Shown here: positions 1 to 7,997 of the stretch, piece after piece | Position numbering within the stretch: position 1 is the stretch's first letter | How the letters are laid out: every line of letters begins with the position of its first letter | Source of the DNA: a virus | IMG/VR virus record: IMGVR_UViG_3300046558_000411 | Location: 1 to 23,850 of that record | Strand: one strand, 5' to 3' | Length of the DNA stretch: 23,850 nt | The notes under the pieces: generated by a model | Seen by the model: only the letters and a program-made list of their open reading frames with translations | Database searches by the model: none | What the model was told of the DNA's origin: nothing | Program-made: the position numbers and the translations under genes

Positions 1-504
1 TTAGGCTACAATCAGCCCATGAGCCCGCAGCGCGGATAGAATGGTCGCCAGCGTTGTTCGCGCTTCGACATCGATAACAGCCCCGCCGCTCGGCGCCGGG
101 ATCGCTGCCTGACGAGCGGCAATCACACGCTGATCGTCCACATACAGGCCATCACTGCGCACCGCACTGTCGCGCCAGTCGGTCCCGTCATGAAAAAGCC
201 GGTGCCCCCGGTCCGCGACATCCATCGCCACCCCCGCCCGCGCCGCCACGAACCGCCAGCCGCCCTCGCTCCAGACGGCGATCGCCCCCGCCTGCCCGGC
301 CCAGGCCCCGCTCGCCCCCGCCGCCACGATCCAGCATTGTCCGATTTCCGGCGTGCCCGGCGGGTTCGCCACGTCCGCGCTTTCCGCCCGCCCATGCAGC
401 AGCGCATCGACCAAGGTCAGCGCCTCATTGTGAAAAACTTCCTTCTGCGCCTGCCCTGCAAACAGCAAAGGCAGCGCCCATCGCGGCGTCATATCCATGA
501 TCAT
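1..504 (-). CDS. DUF2793 domain-containing tail-associated protein
   Basis: A complete 167-residue protein with its TAA at the window edge. The N-terminus (TPRWALPLLFAGQAQKE, residues 6-22) and the following HNEALTLVDALLHG segment are typical of DUF2793 proteins, which usually close alphaproteobacterial GTA/phage tail operons. The family has no firmly assigned activity; a role in the tail tip or fibre is inferred from position. It lies 17 bases downstream of the megatron-like gene and is probably co-transcribed with it. Three in-frame ATGs occur (504, 498, 492). The first follows AAAAGGG at Shine-Dalgarno distance and was chosen, but the start is uncertain by up to four codons. The C-terminal part (from about residue 110) is shorter and less recognisable than the core. 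Confidence 0.85.
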   Translation of the reverse strand: MIMDMTPRWALPLLFAGQAQKEVFHNEALTLVDALLHGRAESADVANPPGTPEIGQCWIVAAGASGAWAGQAGAIAVWSEGGWRFVAARAGVAMDVADRGHRLFHDGTDWRDSAVRSDGLYVDDQRVIAARQAAIPAPSGGAVIDVEARTTLATILSALRAHGLIVA

Positions 505-521
505 AGTCCCTTTTCAGATTT

Positions 522-2717
522 TCACAGATTAAGAGCGATCCGCGCCGCCCGCCCCATGGCCAGCGTGCCGATCTGCGCCACCTCGACTGCCCAGTCCGCA
601 CCCGCGGCACCATCCGCTGCGATCATCGCCGCGTCATAGGTCCAGCCCGGCACGCCGGTTTCCACGCTCCGCACCACGCGCTCGCCGTCCAGCACCCGCA
701 CCCGATAGCGCTCGCTTTCCTCGCCCAGCGGCACGTCCCCGCCACTGCTCCAGCGCCATCCGGCCCGGCTGCGCCTGACCCAGCCGACCACCCGGCCACC
801 GTCCTCACCCCGCACCGTCAGATGCACCGGCGCCGGCGGGATCAGCGCCTCGCCCCGGATCGGCAGCCCCGCCTCCACCGGCTCGACATCGCCCAGCCCG
901 ATCGCCGCCACCCGCAAGGTACCGCCCACATCCCCGCTCGCCCCCAGCGCCGTCAGCGGCTCGACCAGCCGATCCTCCTCGATCAGCAGGAAGCGCTCGC
1001 CCGCGCCATGCGCTGTCATCGCCCACTCGCTCCCGCGCAGCCCCCGCCGCAGCCCGCTCAGCCGCCAGCTTGCCGGCCCGATCCGCTCAGCCGCCTCATA
1101 CTGGAGCAATTCCTCACCCAGCAGGCACAGATTCCGTCCCTGCGCCAAAGCCGCCTCGTCCGCGCCGCTCAGGTCCATATCCTCCGCCAGCAACGTCACC
1201 AGCAGCACCTGCTCCCGATCCACCAGCACCCGGCTACCGTCCGGTAGCGCCGCATCCGCCACCCCCATCACCGCCCGCCCGGCACTTCGCCCGATCGCGC
1301 TGGCCTCGCCGCTCTCGCTCATCACAAACAGCGCCGCGCTGCGCCAGCCCGCCCCGCCGCTCGCCGCCGCCACCAGCAGGGGCGCACTCGCCGCCCCATC
1401 CCGCAACGACGGCAAGTCCGCCAGCATCAGCGTCGTCACCCCATGCGGCGCATCCACCTGCCGCACGATCGCGCCCGAAGACGCGCCCGTCGGCAGCGCC
1501 CCACCTGGCCCTGGCACCCGTCGCAGCGACAGCCGCACCGCCATCGCCTCCCATTCCCGCTCCTCGATCCGCCACAGACCCGGCACATCCGCGACCGTCA
1601 CCACCATGCCCGGCACCAGCGCCAGCGCGCTCCAGTCACAGCGCAGCGCCATCGTCGCCCGCCCCGTCCATGCCGCGCCCAGCCGCACCGCCGCCAGCGC
1701 CCGCGCATCGTCCGCGCCCATCACGACTGGCAGTTCCATCCCCTGCTCCTGCCGCCCCGGCCCCGGTCGCACTACCCGCTGCACCCCCGCCTGATAGTCC
1801 CGCGCCGCATCATAATGGCGCAGGCTCAGCGCCACCGGCACACCATCGGCCGCCCCGCCCGATCGCTCGACCGGATCGATCGCCTGCCCGTTGATCCGCC
1901 GCGCCAGCATCTCCGCGCCGATCGCCCCCTCGGCTGCGCCCGCCGCCCGCAACTGCAATCCTGCCGCGCCCGTCGCCAGCGCCAGCCCCTGCGCCTCGAC
2001 CAGCGGACCGATCGCCGCCCCGATATCGGCCCCGCCCGCCGCAAAGCCATTCAGCGCCGCCAATCCAGTCCCGCCCAGCGCCCCGTCGCTCAATTCCGCC
2101 GCGACAGCCTCGATCGCCACGGCCCCCTCATCCGCCGCCACCTCAAAGGTCAGCGACGGAATCCGATTGCCATAATCGGCCAGCGCCAGATCCTCGAACA
2201 GGACATAGGCGATCCCCCGATGCCCCGGCGTCAGCGCCAGCCCTTCCGCCGAAGCGATCAGCGGATCGACCGCCTGTGCCTCATCACCCAGATGCACACG
2301 AAAAGCAGAAACCTCCGTCTTGAAATCCCCCGCCGCTCCGCGCAGCAAATTGCCGTCCGCCCATATCCGCCCGATCGACCGGATCGCCCGCGCCGACAGC
2401 GCCACCGCAAAACTCGCCGAATAGCTATAGGTCGTGACGCTCGCCCGCCCCTTGCCCCCACCACTCTTGCTGCGCGTCTCCTTCAGGTCCGTCGCCCAGA
2501 TCACCGTCCCGGCCACCCGCATCGTCCCGAAAATCTTCGGCACCTGCGTCCCGTAGCTCGACGTCTGCACCTGCAAATCGGACAGGCGCGATCCCTCCCG
2601 CCCCTTCGGCTTGAACAGAACCTGATTGTCGATGACATTCCCGATCACCGCCCCGATCGCCGCGCCGATCGGCCCGCCCAGCACGGTCCCCACCGCCGTC
2701 AGCACCACCGTCGCCAT
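522..2717 (-). CDS. Megatron-like phage tail tip protein (RcGTA g15 equivalent), short form
   Basis: 731 residues. The N-terminus has a glycine/alanine-rich hydrophobic stretch (VGTVLGGPIGAAIGAVIGN) followed by QTSSYGTQVPKIFGTMRVAG and VIWATDL, the pattern of the RcGTA gene 15 / phage tail-3 host-specificity proteins. The middle and C-terminal parts (LVPGMVVTVADVPGLWRIE, LLGEELLQYEAAE, WRLSGLRRGLRG) match the conserved tail-tip region of that family. It should form the tail tip that meets the recipient surface. RcGTA g15 is roughly 1300 residues and carries a TIM-barrel domain between these regions; here the N-terminal block runs straight on (DLALADYGNRIPSLTFEV) without one. The ATG at 2717 follows GGGAGAGAGAT and was preferred over a further-upstream TTG-like start in the repeat. 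Next gene: DUF2793. Confidence 0.88.
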   Translation of the reverse strand: MATVVLTAVGTVLGGPIGAAIGAVIGNVIDNQVLFKPKGREGSRLSDLQVQTSSYGTQVPKIFGTMRVAGTVIWATDLKETRSKSGGGKGRASVTTYSYSASFAVALSARAIRSIGRIWADGNLLRGAAGDFKTEVSAFRVHLGDEAQAVDPLIASAEGLALTPGHRGIAYVLFEDLALADYGNRIPSLTFEVAADEGAVAIEAVAAELSDGALGGTGLAALNGFAAGGADIGAAIGPLVEAQGLALATGAAGLQLRAAGAAEGAIGAEMLARRINGQAIDPVERSGGAADGVPVALSLRHYDAARDYQAGVQRVVRPGPGRQEQGMELPVVMGADDARALAAVRLGAAWTGRATMALRCDWSALALVPGMVVTVADVPGLWRIEEREWEAMAVRLSLRRVPGPGGALPTGASSGAIVRQVDAPHGVTTLMLADLPSLRDGAASAPLLVAAASGGAGWRSAALFVMSESGEASAIGRSAGRAVMGVADAALPDGSRVLVDREQVLLVTLLAEDMDLSGADEAALAQGRNLCLLGEELLQYEAAERIGPASWRLSGLRRGLRGSEWAMTAHGAGERFLLIEEDRLVEPLTALGASGDVGGTLRVAAIGLGDVEPVEAGLPIRGEALIPPAPVHLTVRGEDGGRVVGWVRRSRAGWRWSSGGDVPLGEESERYRVRVLDGERVVRSVETGVPGWTYDAAMIAADGAAGADWAVEVAQIGTLAMGRAARIALNL

Positions 2718-2734
2718 ATCTCTCTCCCTCACCG

Positions 2735-2764
2735 CGTCATTGCGAGCAAAGCGAAGCAATGACG
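2735..2764. repeat. Small palindromic intergenic repeat (CGTCATTGC...GCAATGACG)
   Basis: Perfect 9-base inverted repeat: CGTCATTGC at 2735-2743 and GCAATGACG at 2756-2764 around a 12-base loop containing GAGCAAAGCGAA. The string CATTGCGAGC-AAGCGAAGCAATG is a widespread bacterial intergenic repeat. It occupies most of the 70-base gap between the NlpC/P60 gene and the megatron-like gene, the only interruption in an otherwise overlapping tail operon downstream of the tape measure gene. Confidence 0.75.
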
Positions 2765-2787
2765 AAAATTGCTATTCTGCGCGGGCT

Positions 2788-3156
2788 CTACTCCACGGCC
2801 CACCAACTCAAGACCGGCCAAGGCGACACCCCCGGCATCTCCACCACCCGCCCCAGCCCGGCATGCGCATGGACAAAGCCCACCCCCGTCCCGATCATCA
2901 GATGCAGTTGCAAAGGCCCCGGCCGCACCAGCGCCAGATCGCCCGGCCGCGCCTCAACCACCAGCCGCAACCCCGCCGCCCGCAACCAGCCCTCGGCCCG
3001 CGCCACATCGCCGCTGCGCAGCCCATAATCGCCCGGCGCCACCCGTCCCAAAGCCAGCGCCGCCAGCCCCACGCAATCCAGCCCCTCCCAACTGCGCCCA
3101 TGCAACCGAAAGGGCACCCCGATCATCGCCCGCGCCCGCTCGACCGCCGCGCTCAT
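2788..3156 (-). CDS. NlpC/P60 family cell-wall peptidase (RcGTA g14 equivalent)
   Basis: 122 residues, a compact NlpC/P60 domain. The nucleophile motif GLDCVGL puts the catalytic Cys at residue 28; LHLMIG (His85) and FVHAHAG (His96, His98) provide candidates for the catalytic His, and PGDLALVR (71-78) is the usual strand before it. In RcGTA the matching protein is a tail-mounted peptidase that cuts peptide cross-links in the recipient wall during DNA entry. The ATG at 3156 overlaps the DUF2163 stop (ATGA), so translation is coupled. It lies between the hub gene and the megatron gene, the standard GTA order. Confidence 0.9.
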   Translation of the reverse strand: MSAAVERARAMIGVPFRLHGRSWEGLDCVGLAALALGRVAPGDYGLRSGDVARAEGWLRAAGLRLVVEARPGDLALVRPGPLQLHLMIGTGVGFVHAHAGLGRVVEMPGVSPWPVLSWWAVE

Positions 3157-3962
3157 GCGCCGGGATAGCGGGTCAGCAGATCCATCCCCGGCAGATAAGG
3201 TTCGCCCCGGAAATTCACCGCATTGCCGAACCGCCCCGCACAGGTCGCCACTTGCCGGTCGCACCCCTGCGTCAGCAGCGCCAAAGTCCCCGCCTCCACC
3301 GCAAAGGCCGGCGGATCGACCAGGCTCACGCCCTCCGCCCCATTATCCGCCACCGCCTGCACCAGCCCGACATTGGCCCCGCCCAGCCAGCGCAGCGTGC
3401 CGAACGCATAGTCCCCCGCCTCCAGCCCATCCGCCGCCACCTGCGCCCCGTCCACCGCCGTAACCGCCACGATCCGCCGTCGCCCCGCCATATCGACCCG
3501 GCATGCCCGGTCGCCCAGCCGCGCCCGGCAATCAGGCGACGTACTCGGCGCCACCGGTCCACCCAGCACCGCCGCCGCGCCGATCATCTCGGCGGTGAAG
3601 GCCGCCCCCTTGCGCGACACCGCCCCCATCTCACCCCGCGCCAGCAACAGCCACAAAGCGCCCGGCGCTTCCCATTGCGTCAACCGTAACTCCAGCGCCG
3701 CGCCATCCCAACGCCCCGCCATCAAATCCGCCTCGCTGATCGCATCGCTGCTCAGCGCCCCGGCGACATCGCTATCTTCGCCCTCCAGCCCGATGCCCGA
3801 TCGCACCGCAGAGGGCGTCATCCCCGGCGCCGCGCGATAGAGCAGCCCGCCAATATCCAGATCGCGATCATGGCTGGTCAGCCCGATCGTCACCCCGTCC
3901 CGCCGCTCGATCCGCCAGCAAAAGGCCAGCGTCGTCAGCGCCCCGTCCAGTTCTCCGCTCAT
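3153..3962 (-). CDS. DUF2163 / phage BR0599 family baseplate hub protein (RcGTA g13 equivalent)
   Basis: 269 residues. The N-terminal half has the DUF2163 hallmarks (CWRIERRDG, LTSHDRDL, DDSDV-like GEDSDVAGALSSDAIS, DLMAGRWDGA). The C-terminal half carries C-R-A-R...C-R (Cys145, Cys154) and TQGCDRQVATCAGRFGNAVN (Cys234, Cys241) followed by FRGEPYLPGMD. These four cysteines match the positions that bind an iron-sulfur cluster in the RcGTA hub structure; the cluster here is inferred. It should form the ring to which the tip proteins attach. Both ends overlap neighbours by four bases (ATGA). Confidence 0.92.
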   Translation of the reverse strand: MSGELDGALTTLAFCWRIERRDGVTIGLTSHDRDLDIGGLLYRAAPGMTPSAVRSGIGLEGEDSDVAGALSSDAISEADLMAGRWDGAALELRLTQWEAPGALWLLLARGEMGAVSRKGAAFTAEMIGAAAVLGGPVAPSTSPDCRARLGDRACRVDMAGRRRIVAVTAVDGAQVAADGLEAGDYAFGTLRWLGGANVGLVQAVADNGAEGVSLVDPPAFAVEAGTLALLTQGCDRQVATCAGRFGNAVNFRGEPYLPGMDLLTRYPGA

Positions 3963-6286
3963 TCGCGTATCTCCACCAGCAGCACCGACACCGCCTCCCC
4001 GGCGGCAAAGGTCGCCCGGTTGATCTCCAGCCGGTCCTCGGCAAAGCGCACCGGCACGTCGAAGCGATAGCCAGCGGTCAGCACCACGCCATCCCCCGGC
4101 GCGTCATCGAACGCGATCACGCCCATCCCCGCATGGCTCCATCCCCCGACCATCTCGACGCCATCGGCCGCCACACGGATGCTGCCCGCCACCGGCCTCG
4201 TGATGGTCCGCGCCTGCGCCTCCGCCCCCGCGCCATAATAGCGCATCAGCGGAAACTCGACCGCCACCCCATCGCCAATGCCCAGTCGCTGGTCCAGCGG
4301 CCCCGGCGCAACGCCCGGCGCCCCGCTGCGATCATCATAGGGATCGCTGAAGCGGAACCCCCGCGCTGCCCCCCGTCGCGCCCGGAAGAAGGCGATCAGC
4401 GTGGCGATATCCGCCTCGCTCCGCACCCCCGGCCCGGCATCATAGGACAGCCTGGCATCGGCCCAGTCGCTCGACCGCCGCTCATGCCCGGCCGGGCTTT
4501 CCACGATCTGCGTCGAAAAGGCCGGGGCCAGACTCGCCTCCCGCCCGATCGCCATGGGAAAGATCACATCGTCAAAGGCTTGCACATCATCCTCCCCTTC
4601 GATTGCAAAGCAGGTAAAGCCATCGCGGCACACTTGCGGCATCGCCCAGATGAAGGTCGCCGCCGTCCCCCGCGCGACAGACGCCTGCGCCGCCGCCACG
4701 ATCGCCCGCCACTGCCCGGCCTGCTCCGGCAACAGCACGAAGCCCGAAAAATAATGCTGTTCCCCGATCGGATAGCCCAGCCGCGCCGTCGCCATCTCCA
4801 CGCCCCGCGCGGTCAGATGCGGCCGCCCCTCCGTCACCCAGTCATAATCTTCCAGTTGCAGCACATCGAAGGCGGGCGAGGCCCAGCCGACCGGCATATT
4901 CGCCCTTTTGGCCTCCGGCGCACGCGGATCGAGAATGGTCGGCAGATAGGCCAGCAAATGCGTCACCGCCCCCGGCGCAATCGCCTTCACATGTGCGCAC
5001 AAAGCCGCCGTCGACGCCGCCAGCAACGCCCCCGCCGCATCCAGCACATCGCACTGGTCGCTATCCAGCGCACCCCAAACGCTCCCGATTGACACCGGTG
5101 CCCCGCCCAGCGCCACCCGCGCCGCATCGTCATAGATACAGATGCGCCCATCCCCCGGCATCACCCACCACCAGGGTTCCCCCACCTGAAAGCGGATCGG
5201 CAGACCCGCCTCCAACCCGATGGAAACAAAGGCCCCCGCCACAGCCTGCAAATAGGCCATCGCCCCGCCTTGCGCCGGCGACAGCAAAGTCGAAGGCGGC
5301 GACCATCCGGTCAGCGCCGGGTCGCCATTTTCCGCCCTCTGCTTCCAGTCGTTCCAGCAATGCGCATCGAATAATTCATAGGAGAGCGACCAGATCAGGT
5401 CGAAACCCCATGCCTTCGCCTGCACCGCAAAATCCCGGTGCCAGGCCGCGCAGGGCGCATTCAGCACCCCGCCCGCCAGACTGACGAACAGGTCGCTGCC
5501 CGCCCGTTCCAGCCGGAAATAATGGCTCATGCCGACATAATGGTTGATCGCCCCACGATAGCCCAGCGCATGGATCGCCGCCACGACCCGCGCGGGCGTT
5601 TGGTTGAAACAATCATCATAGCCGGTCGCGATTCCCAGCCCATGCTCCGACAGCATCACATCGCCCACCGCCAGCACCGACCCCGCCCCGTCGCAGCGCA
5701 GCTCGCTCAGTTCCGCCCAGCCCTCGACCGCCGCCGGAAAAGGCGTATCCCCCGCATCATAATCAGGCGGCACCAAGGATATGAACATCCGGTCCACATC
5801 CCCCGCCCAGACCAGGTCCGCCTCATCGGGCAACAGATATCCGCCATTGATCGCCGCAAAATCCAGCGTGATGACAGCCTCTTCCGGCCCACCGCTCGCA
5901 TAATTCCACAAGCGCACATACCAGGCCCGCGGCACCCCGCTCGCATCCCGCCCCTCGATCGTCAGCGTCGGCCCATGCGTCTCGTCCAGCTTGCGCAGAC
6001 CACCGGAGCGCCAGCGAAAGGACAGCACACAATTACGAAAATCCCGCCGGGTCTCATAGGCCAGCAGGGGATGGCTCCATCTGTCCTCCGCTTCCCAGAT
6101 CAGCCCCGCCAGATCCCCCGACCCATAAAAGACCGCATCCACGCGCAAAGCGTCGGCCGCAGTCGTCACCACCCCCGCCATCATCGGCCGGGGAAAATTC
6201 ACCGTCCAGTGCGTCGCCGCAAAGCGCTTCATGAAGGCCGCCTCCTGCCCCCGCCGCGCATCGGCCAGCCAATAGCCCATCGTCAT
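3959..6286 (-). CDS. Distal tail protein with large N-terminal extension: NCTSP/glycosidase-like region fused to DUF2460 (RcGTA g12 equivalent)
   Basis: 775 residues. The last ~200 (about 574-775: FSTQIVESPAGHERRSSDWA, RFRFSD-like GFRFSDPYDD, TAGYRFDVPVRF) are a full DUF2460 distal tail protein, about the length of RcGTA g12. The preceding ~570 residues are not part of g12. They begin with a beta-rich block (THWTVNFPRPMMAGVVTTAA, LSFRWRSGGLRKLD, GPTLTIEGRDASG) resembling phage proteins named non-contractile tail sheath proteins. They then show glycoside-hydrolase-like segments (YRGAINHYVGMSHYFRL, GFDLIWSLSYELFDAHCW, FQVGEPWWW, LQLEDYDWV). A TIM-barrel carbohydrate-active role is an inference from these motifs; no catalytic pair is proven. 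The start overlaps the tape measure stop (ATGA), so the fusion is the native operon member. Confidence 0.85.
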   Translation of the reverse strand: MTMGYWLADARRGQEAAFMKRFAATHWTVNFPRPMMAGVVTTAADALRVDAVFYGSGDLAGLIWEAEDRWSHPLLAYETRRDFRNCVLSFRWRSGGLRKLDETHGPTLTIEGRDASGVPRAWYVRLWNYASGGPEEAVITLDFAAINGGYLLPDEADLVWAGDVDRMFISLVPPDYDAGDTPFPAAVEGWAELSELRCDGAGSVLAVGDVMLSEHGLGIATGYDDCFNQTPARVVAAIHALGYRGAINHYVGMSHYFRLERAGSDLFVSLAGGVLNAPCAAWHRDFAVQAKAWGFDLIWSLSYELFDAHCWNDWKQRAENGDPALTGWSPPSTLLSPAQGGAMAYLQAVAGAFVSIGLEAGLPIRFQVGEPWWWVMPGDGRICIYDDAARVALGGAPVSIGSVWGALDSDQCDVLDAAGALLAASTAALCAHVKAIAPGAVTHLLAYLPTILDPRAPEAKRANMPVGWASPAFDVLQLEDYDWVTEGRPHLTARGVEMATARLGYPIGEQHYFSGFVLLPEQAGQWRAIVAAAQASVARGTAATFIWAMPQVCRDGFTCFAIEGEDDVQAFDDVIFPMAIGREASLAPAFSTQIVESPAGHERRSSDWADARLSYDAGPGVRSEADIATLIAFFRARRGAARGFRFSDPYDDRSGAPGVAPGPLDQRLGIGDGVAVEFPLMRYYGAGAEAQARTITRPVAGSIRVAADGVEMVGGWSHAGMGVIAFDDAPGDGVVLTAGYRFDVPVRFAEDRLEINRATFAAGEAVSVLLVEIRE

Positions 6287-6843
6287 TGCGCCAATGCCCC
6301 CCGCACCGCCCGCGCCACCTGCCGCGCGCTGCGCGCCAGCAACCGGCTTTCGCTCTCCCCACCCCGGCCATTGACCGCGATGTTCACCCGCACGTCGCGC
6401 CCGACCGCACCACCAGCCGCCACCACCTGCCCGCTGCTCGTCGGCACGAACAATTCCGGCCCGCGCTCCCCGACGATATAGGCCCGTCCGCCCGTCACCG
6501 GCCCGCCGGTCGCCCGCCCTGGCGATCCCATCAGCGCCGTCAGCGCCGCTGTCGCCAGGCTCGCCAGCCCGCCGCCACTGCTGCTCCCGCCACTCACGGC
6601 CGATTGCAGCGCGCTCGCCGCAATCTCATTGAGCGCCGACAGCGCCACCGCGCGCAGATCGTCAAAGCCCAGCTTGCCGGTCCGCACCGCCCGCAACAGC
6701 CCCTGCTCGATCCGCCGCCCGGCACGATCCGCCCCATCGGCGAGCGGCCCCTCCATCTCGCCCCGCATCGCCGCCACATCCCGGCTCAACCCCTGCGTAT
6801 CCGCCCGCACCCGCACCACCAAAGTCTCGATCTCGTCTTCCAT
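6283..6843 (-). CDS. Short tail tape measure protein (RcGTA g11 equivalent)
   Basis: 186 residues. The C-terminal motif GRAYIVGERGPELFVPTSSG (about 119-138) is the signature of tape measure proteins. The N-terminal part is helical (ETLVVRVRADTQGLSRDVAA, MRGEMEGPL), with a hydrophobic/glycine-rich centre (70-110) that may act in membrane passage. Tape measure length sets tail length, so the tail should be short, as in RcGTA, whose counterpart is only about 220 residues. The ATG at 6843 follows GGGAGGGCAT. A 100-base repeat-containing gap separates it from the chaperone gene upstream; downstream it overlaps the distal tail gene by four bases. Confidence 0.9.
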   Translation of the reverse strand: MEDEIETLVVRVRADTQGLSRDVAAMRGEMEGPLADGADRAGRRIEQGLLRAVRTGKLGFDDLRAVALSALNEIAASALQSAVSGGSSSGGGLASLATAALTALMGSPGRATGGPVTGGRAYIVGERGPELFVPTSSGQVVAAGGAVGRDVRVNIAVNGRGGESESRLLARSARQVARAVRGALAQ

Positions 6844-6868
6844 ATGCCCTCCCGCACCCCACAGAGCA

Positions 6869-6936
6869 TGTGCTCCTGCGAAAGCACGAGCACAGTCCCG
6901 CCCTCTCCACTGGGCTCCTGCTTTCGCAGGAGCACG
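6869..6936. repeat. Inverted pair of GCTCCTGCTTTCGCAGGAGC-type repeats
   Basis: TGCTCCTGCGAAAGCA (6871-6886) and its exact complement TGCTTTCGCAGGAGCA (6919-6934) form a perfect 16-base inverted repeat. The right arm alone also folds (GCTCCTGC-TTTC-GCAGGAGC). It fills the gap between the tail chaperone and tape measure genes, inside the tail operon, so it will be transcribed and may affect mRNA stability. The unit looks like a dispersed intergenic palindrome. Confidence 0.75.
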
Positions 6937-6943
6937 ACGCACC

Positions 6944-7144
6944 TCAATCCGGCATCACCCCCATCAACCGCCGCAACTCCGCCGCATCCACGCCTGCCTC
7001 TCCCGGCGCATCCTCTCCCCGCGCCGCGCGCAGCACCGCCGCCAGTTCCACCGGCGTCGCGCGCCAGAACTCCTCCGGCCGCCAGCCCAGCAGCCACCCG
7101 GCCACCCCCGCCAGCCGCCCCGCGCCCGCGCGAAACGTCGTCAT
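6944..7144 (-). CDS. Phage tail assembly chaperone (RcGTA g10.1 equivalent)
   Basis: 66 residues. The segment WLLGWRPEEFWRATPVELAA is characteristic of the small phage tail assembly chaperones encoded between the g10-like gene and the tape measure gene in GTA clusters. Such proteins keep the tape measure protein in an assembly-ready state. The ATG at 7144 overlaps the previous stop (TCAT on the plus strand, ATGA on the coding strand), which fixes the start. It is too short to be seen without using this overlap, but position and motif make it secure. Confidence 0.85.
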   Translation of the reverse strand: MTTFRAGAGRLAGVAGWLLGWRPEEFWRATPVELAAVLRAARGEDAPGEAGVDAAELRRLMGVMPD

Positions 7145-7455
7145 TTTCCCGCCAATATCTGCTGCAAGATCGCCCTCAGCACCGGCGTCACCCGCGCCAG
7201 CCCCACCGCCAGCACCGCCTCGCCCAGCGCCTCGCGCGTCAGCCGCTCCCGATCGACCAGACAATGCCAGAACAGCCCGACCAGCTCCGCCAGCGACAGC
7301 TTGCCCTCCGCCGCCCGCTCCACCAGCGCGAACAGCGGTCCCAGTTCCTCCTCGGCCGCCACCAAAGCCGCGAAACTCGGCCGCACCAGCAACCGCTCGC
7401 CGCCAATCTCCAGCGCCGCCTCGCCCCTCTCCGGGTTCACCGCCGCGCCGCTCAT
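7141..7455 (-). CDS. GTA gp10-like tail assembly chaperone (Phage_TAC_11 type)
   Basis: 104 residues. ALEIGGERLLVRPSFAALVA followed by EEELGPLFALVERAAEGKLS and LAELVGLFWHCL is the pattern of the 'gene transfer agent family protein' (RcGTA g10) group: a short beta N-terminus that reads GG.....L.PSF.AL..IE, then helices. It is expected to act with the next small gene product as the pair of chaperones during tail-tube assembly. It overlaps the genes on both sides by four bases. Confidence 0.88.
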   Translation of the reverse strand: MSGAAVNPERGEAALEIGGERLLVRPSFAALVAAEEELGPLFALVERAAEGKLSLAELVGLFWHCLVDRERLTREALGEAVLAVGLARVTPVLRAILQQILAGK

Positions 7456-7859
7456 TCGCTCACCACCGCGCCGCTGCTTTCCAGGCTCAGCGTATAATTG
7501 CGCTCGCCATTATAATCCCCGGCATAGTCCAGCCGCGTCACCAGAAAGCGCCCGCGCATCCGCTCCCCGCTCTCGAAGCTCAGCTCAAATGCCTCGATCG
7601 TCCCGGCCAGCGCATGATTGCGCACCCGCACTTCGGCCGCCGATCCGGTGAACAGCCCCGCAGCCGACACGCTGACCGATCGCACCCCCGCGCCCGACAG
7701 CAATTCGCGCCAGCCGCCCGAATCCTTGCTGGTGATGTTCACCGCCTCGCCATTCACGGACAATTGGGTGGTGCGCATCCCGGCCACCGTCGCATATGTT
7801 GCGGGCATGTTGCCGTCGCCCACCTTCAGCAAAAACGCACTTCCTTTTTCGACGCCCAT
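7452..7859 (-). CDS. Major tail tube protein (RcGTA g9 equivalent)
   Basis: 135 residues. GSAFLLKVGDG, ATVAGMRTTQLSVNGEAVNI, TSKDSGGWRELL, SAAGLFTG and a C-terminal GRFLVTRLDYAGDYNGERNY are the conserved features of the phage major tail (TP901-1/GTA gp9) family, a beta-sandwich hexamer that builds the tube. The ATG at 7859 follows GGAGAATGCGCC. The 138-base gap upstream faces a plus-strand gene, so this gene probably starts its own transcript, which then runs through the whole tail operon to DUF2793. Confidence 0.92.
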   Translation of the reverse strand: MGVEKGSAFLLKVGDGNMPATYATVAGMRTTQLSVNGEAVNITSKDSGGWRELLSGAGVRSVSVSAAGLFTGSAAEVRVRNHALAGTIEAFELSFESGERMRGRFLVTRLDYAGDYNGERNYTLSLESSGAVVSE

Positions 7860-7997
7860 GGCGCATTCTCCAGCCAAGCGACACCGACGTCCGAAGCACC
7901 CTGCTACGGCCCGGAAAATCGCGAAAAAACAGGAGACTCGGCCGCCTTCTGGGCGACCGGTCCCAACGATAAATCTGGGGTTGATGGAGAGGTCCCG

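Noticed and set aside
1443-2762. 439-codon plus-strand frame opposite the megatron-like gene
   Set aside because: Arg/Pro-rich antisense shadow; the opposite strand has a clear family match.
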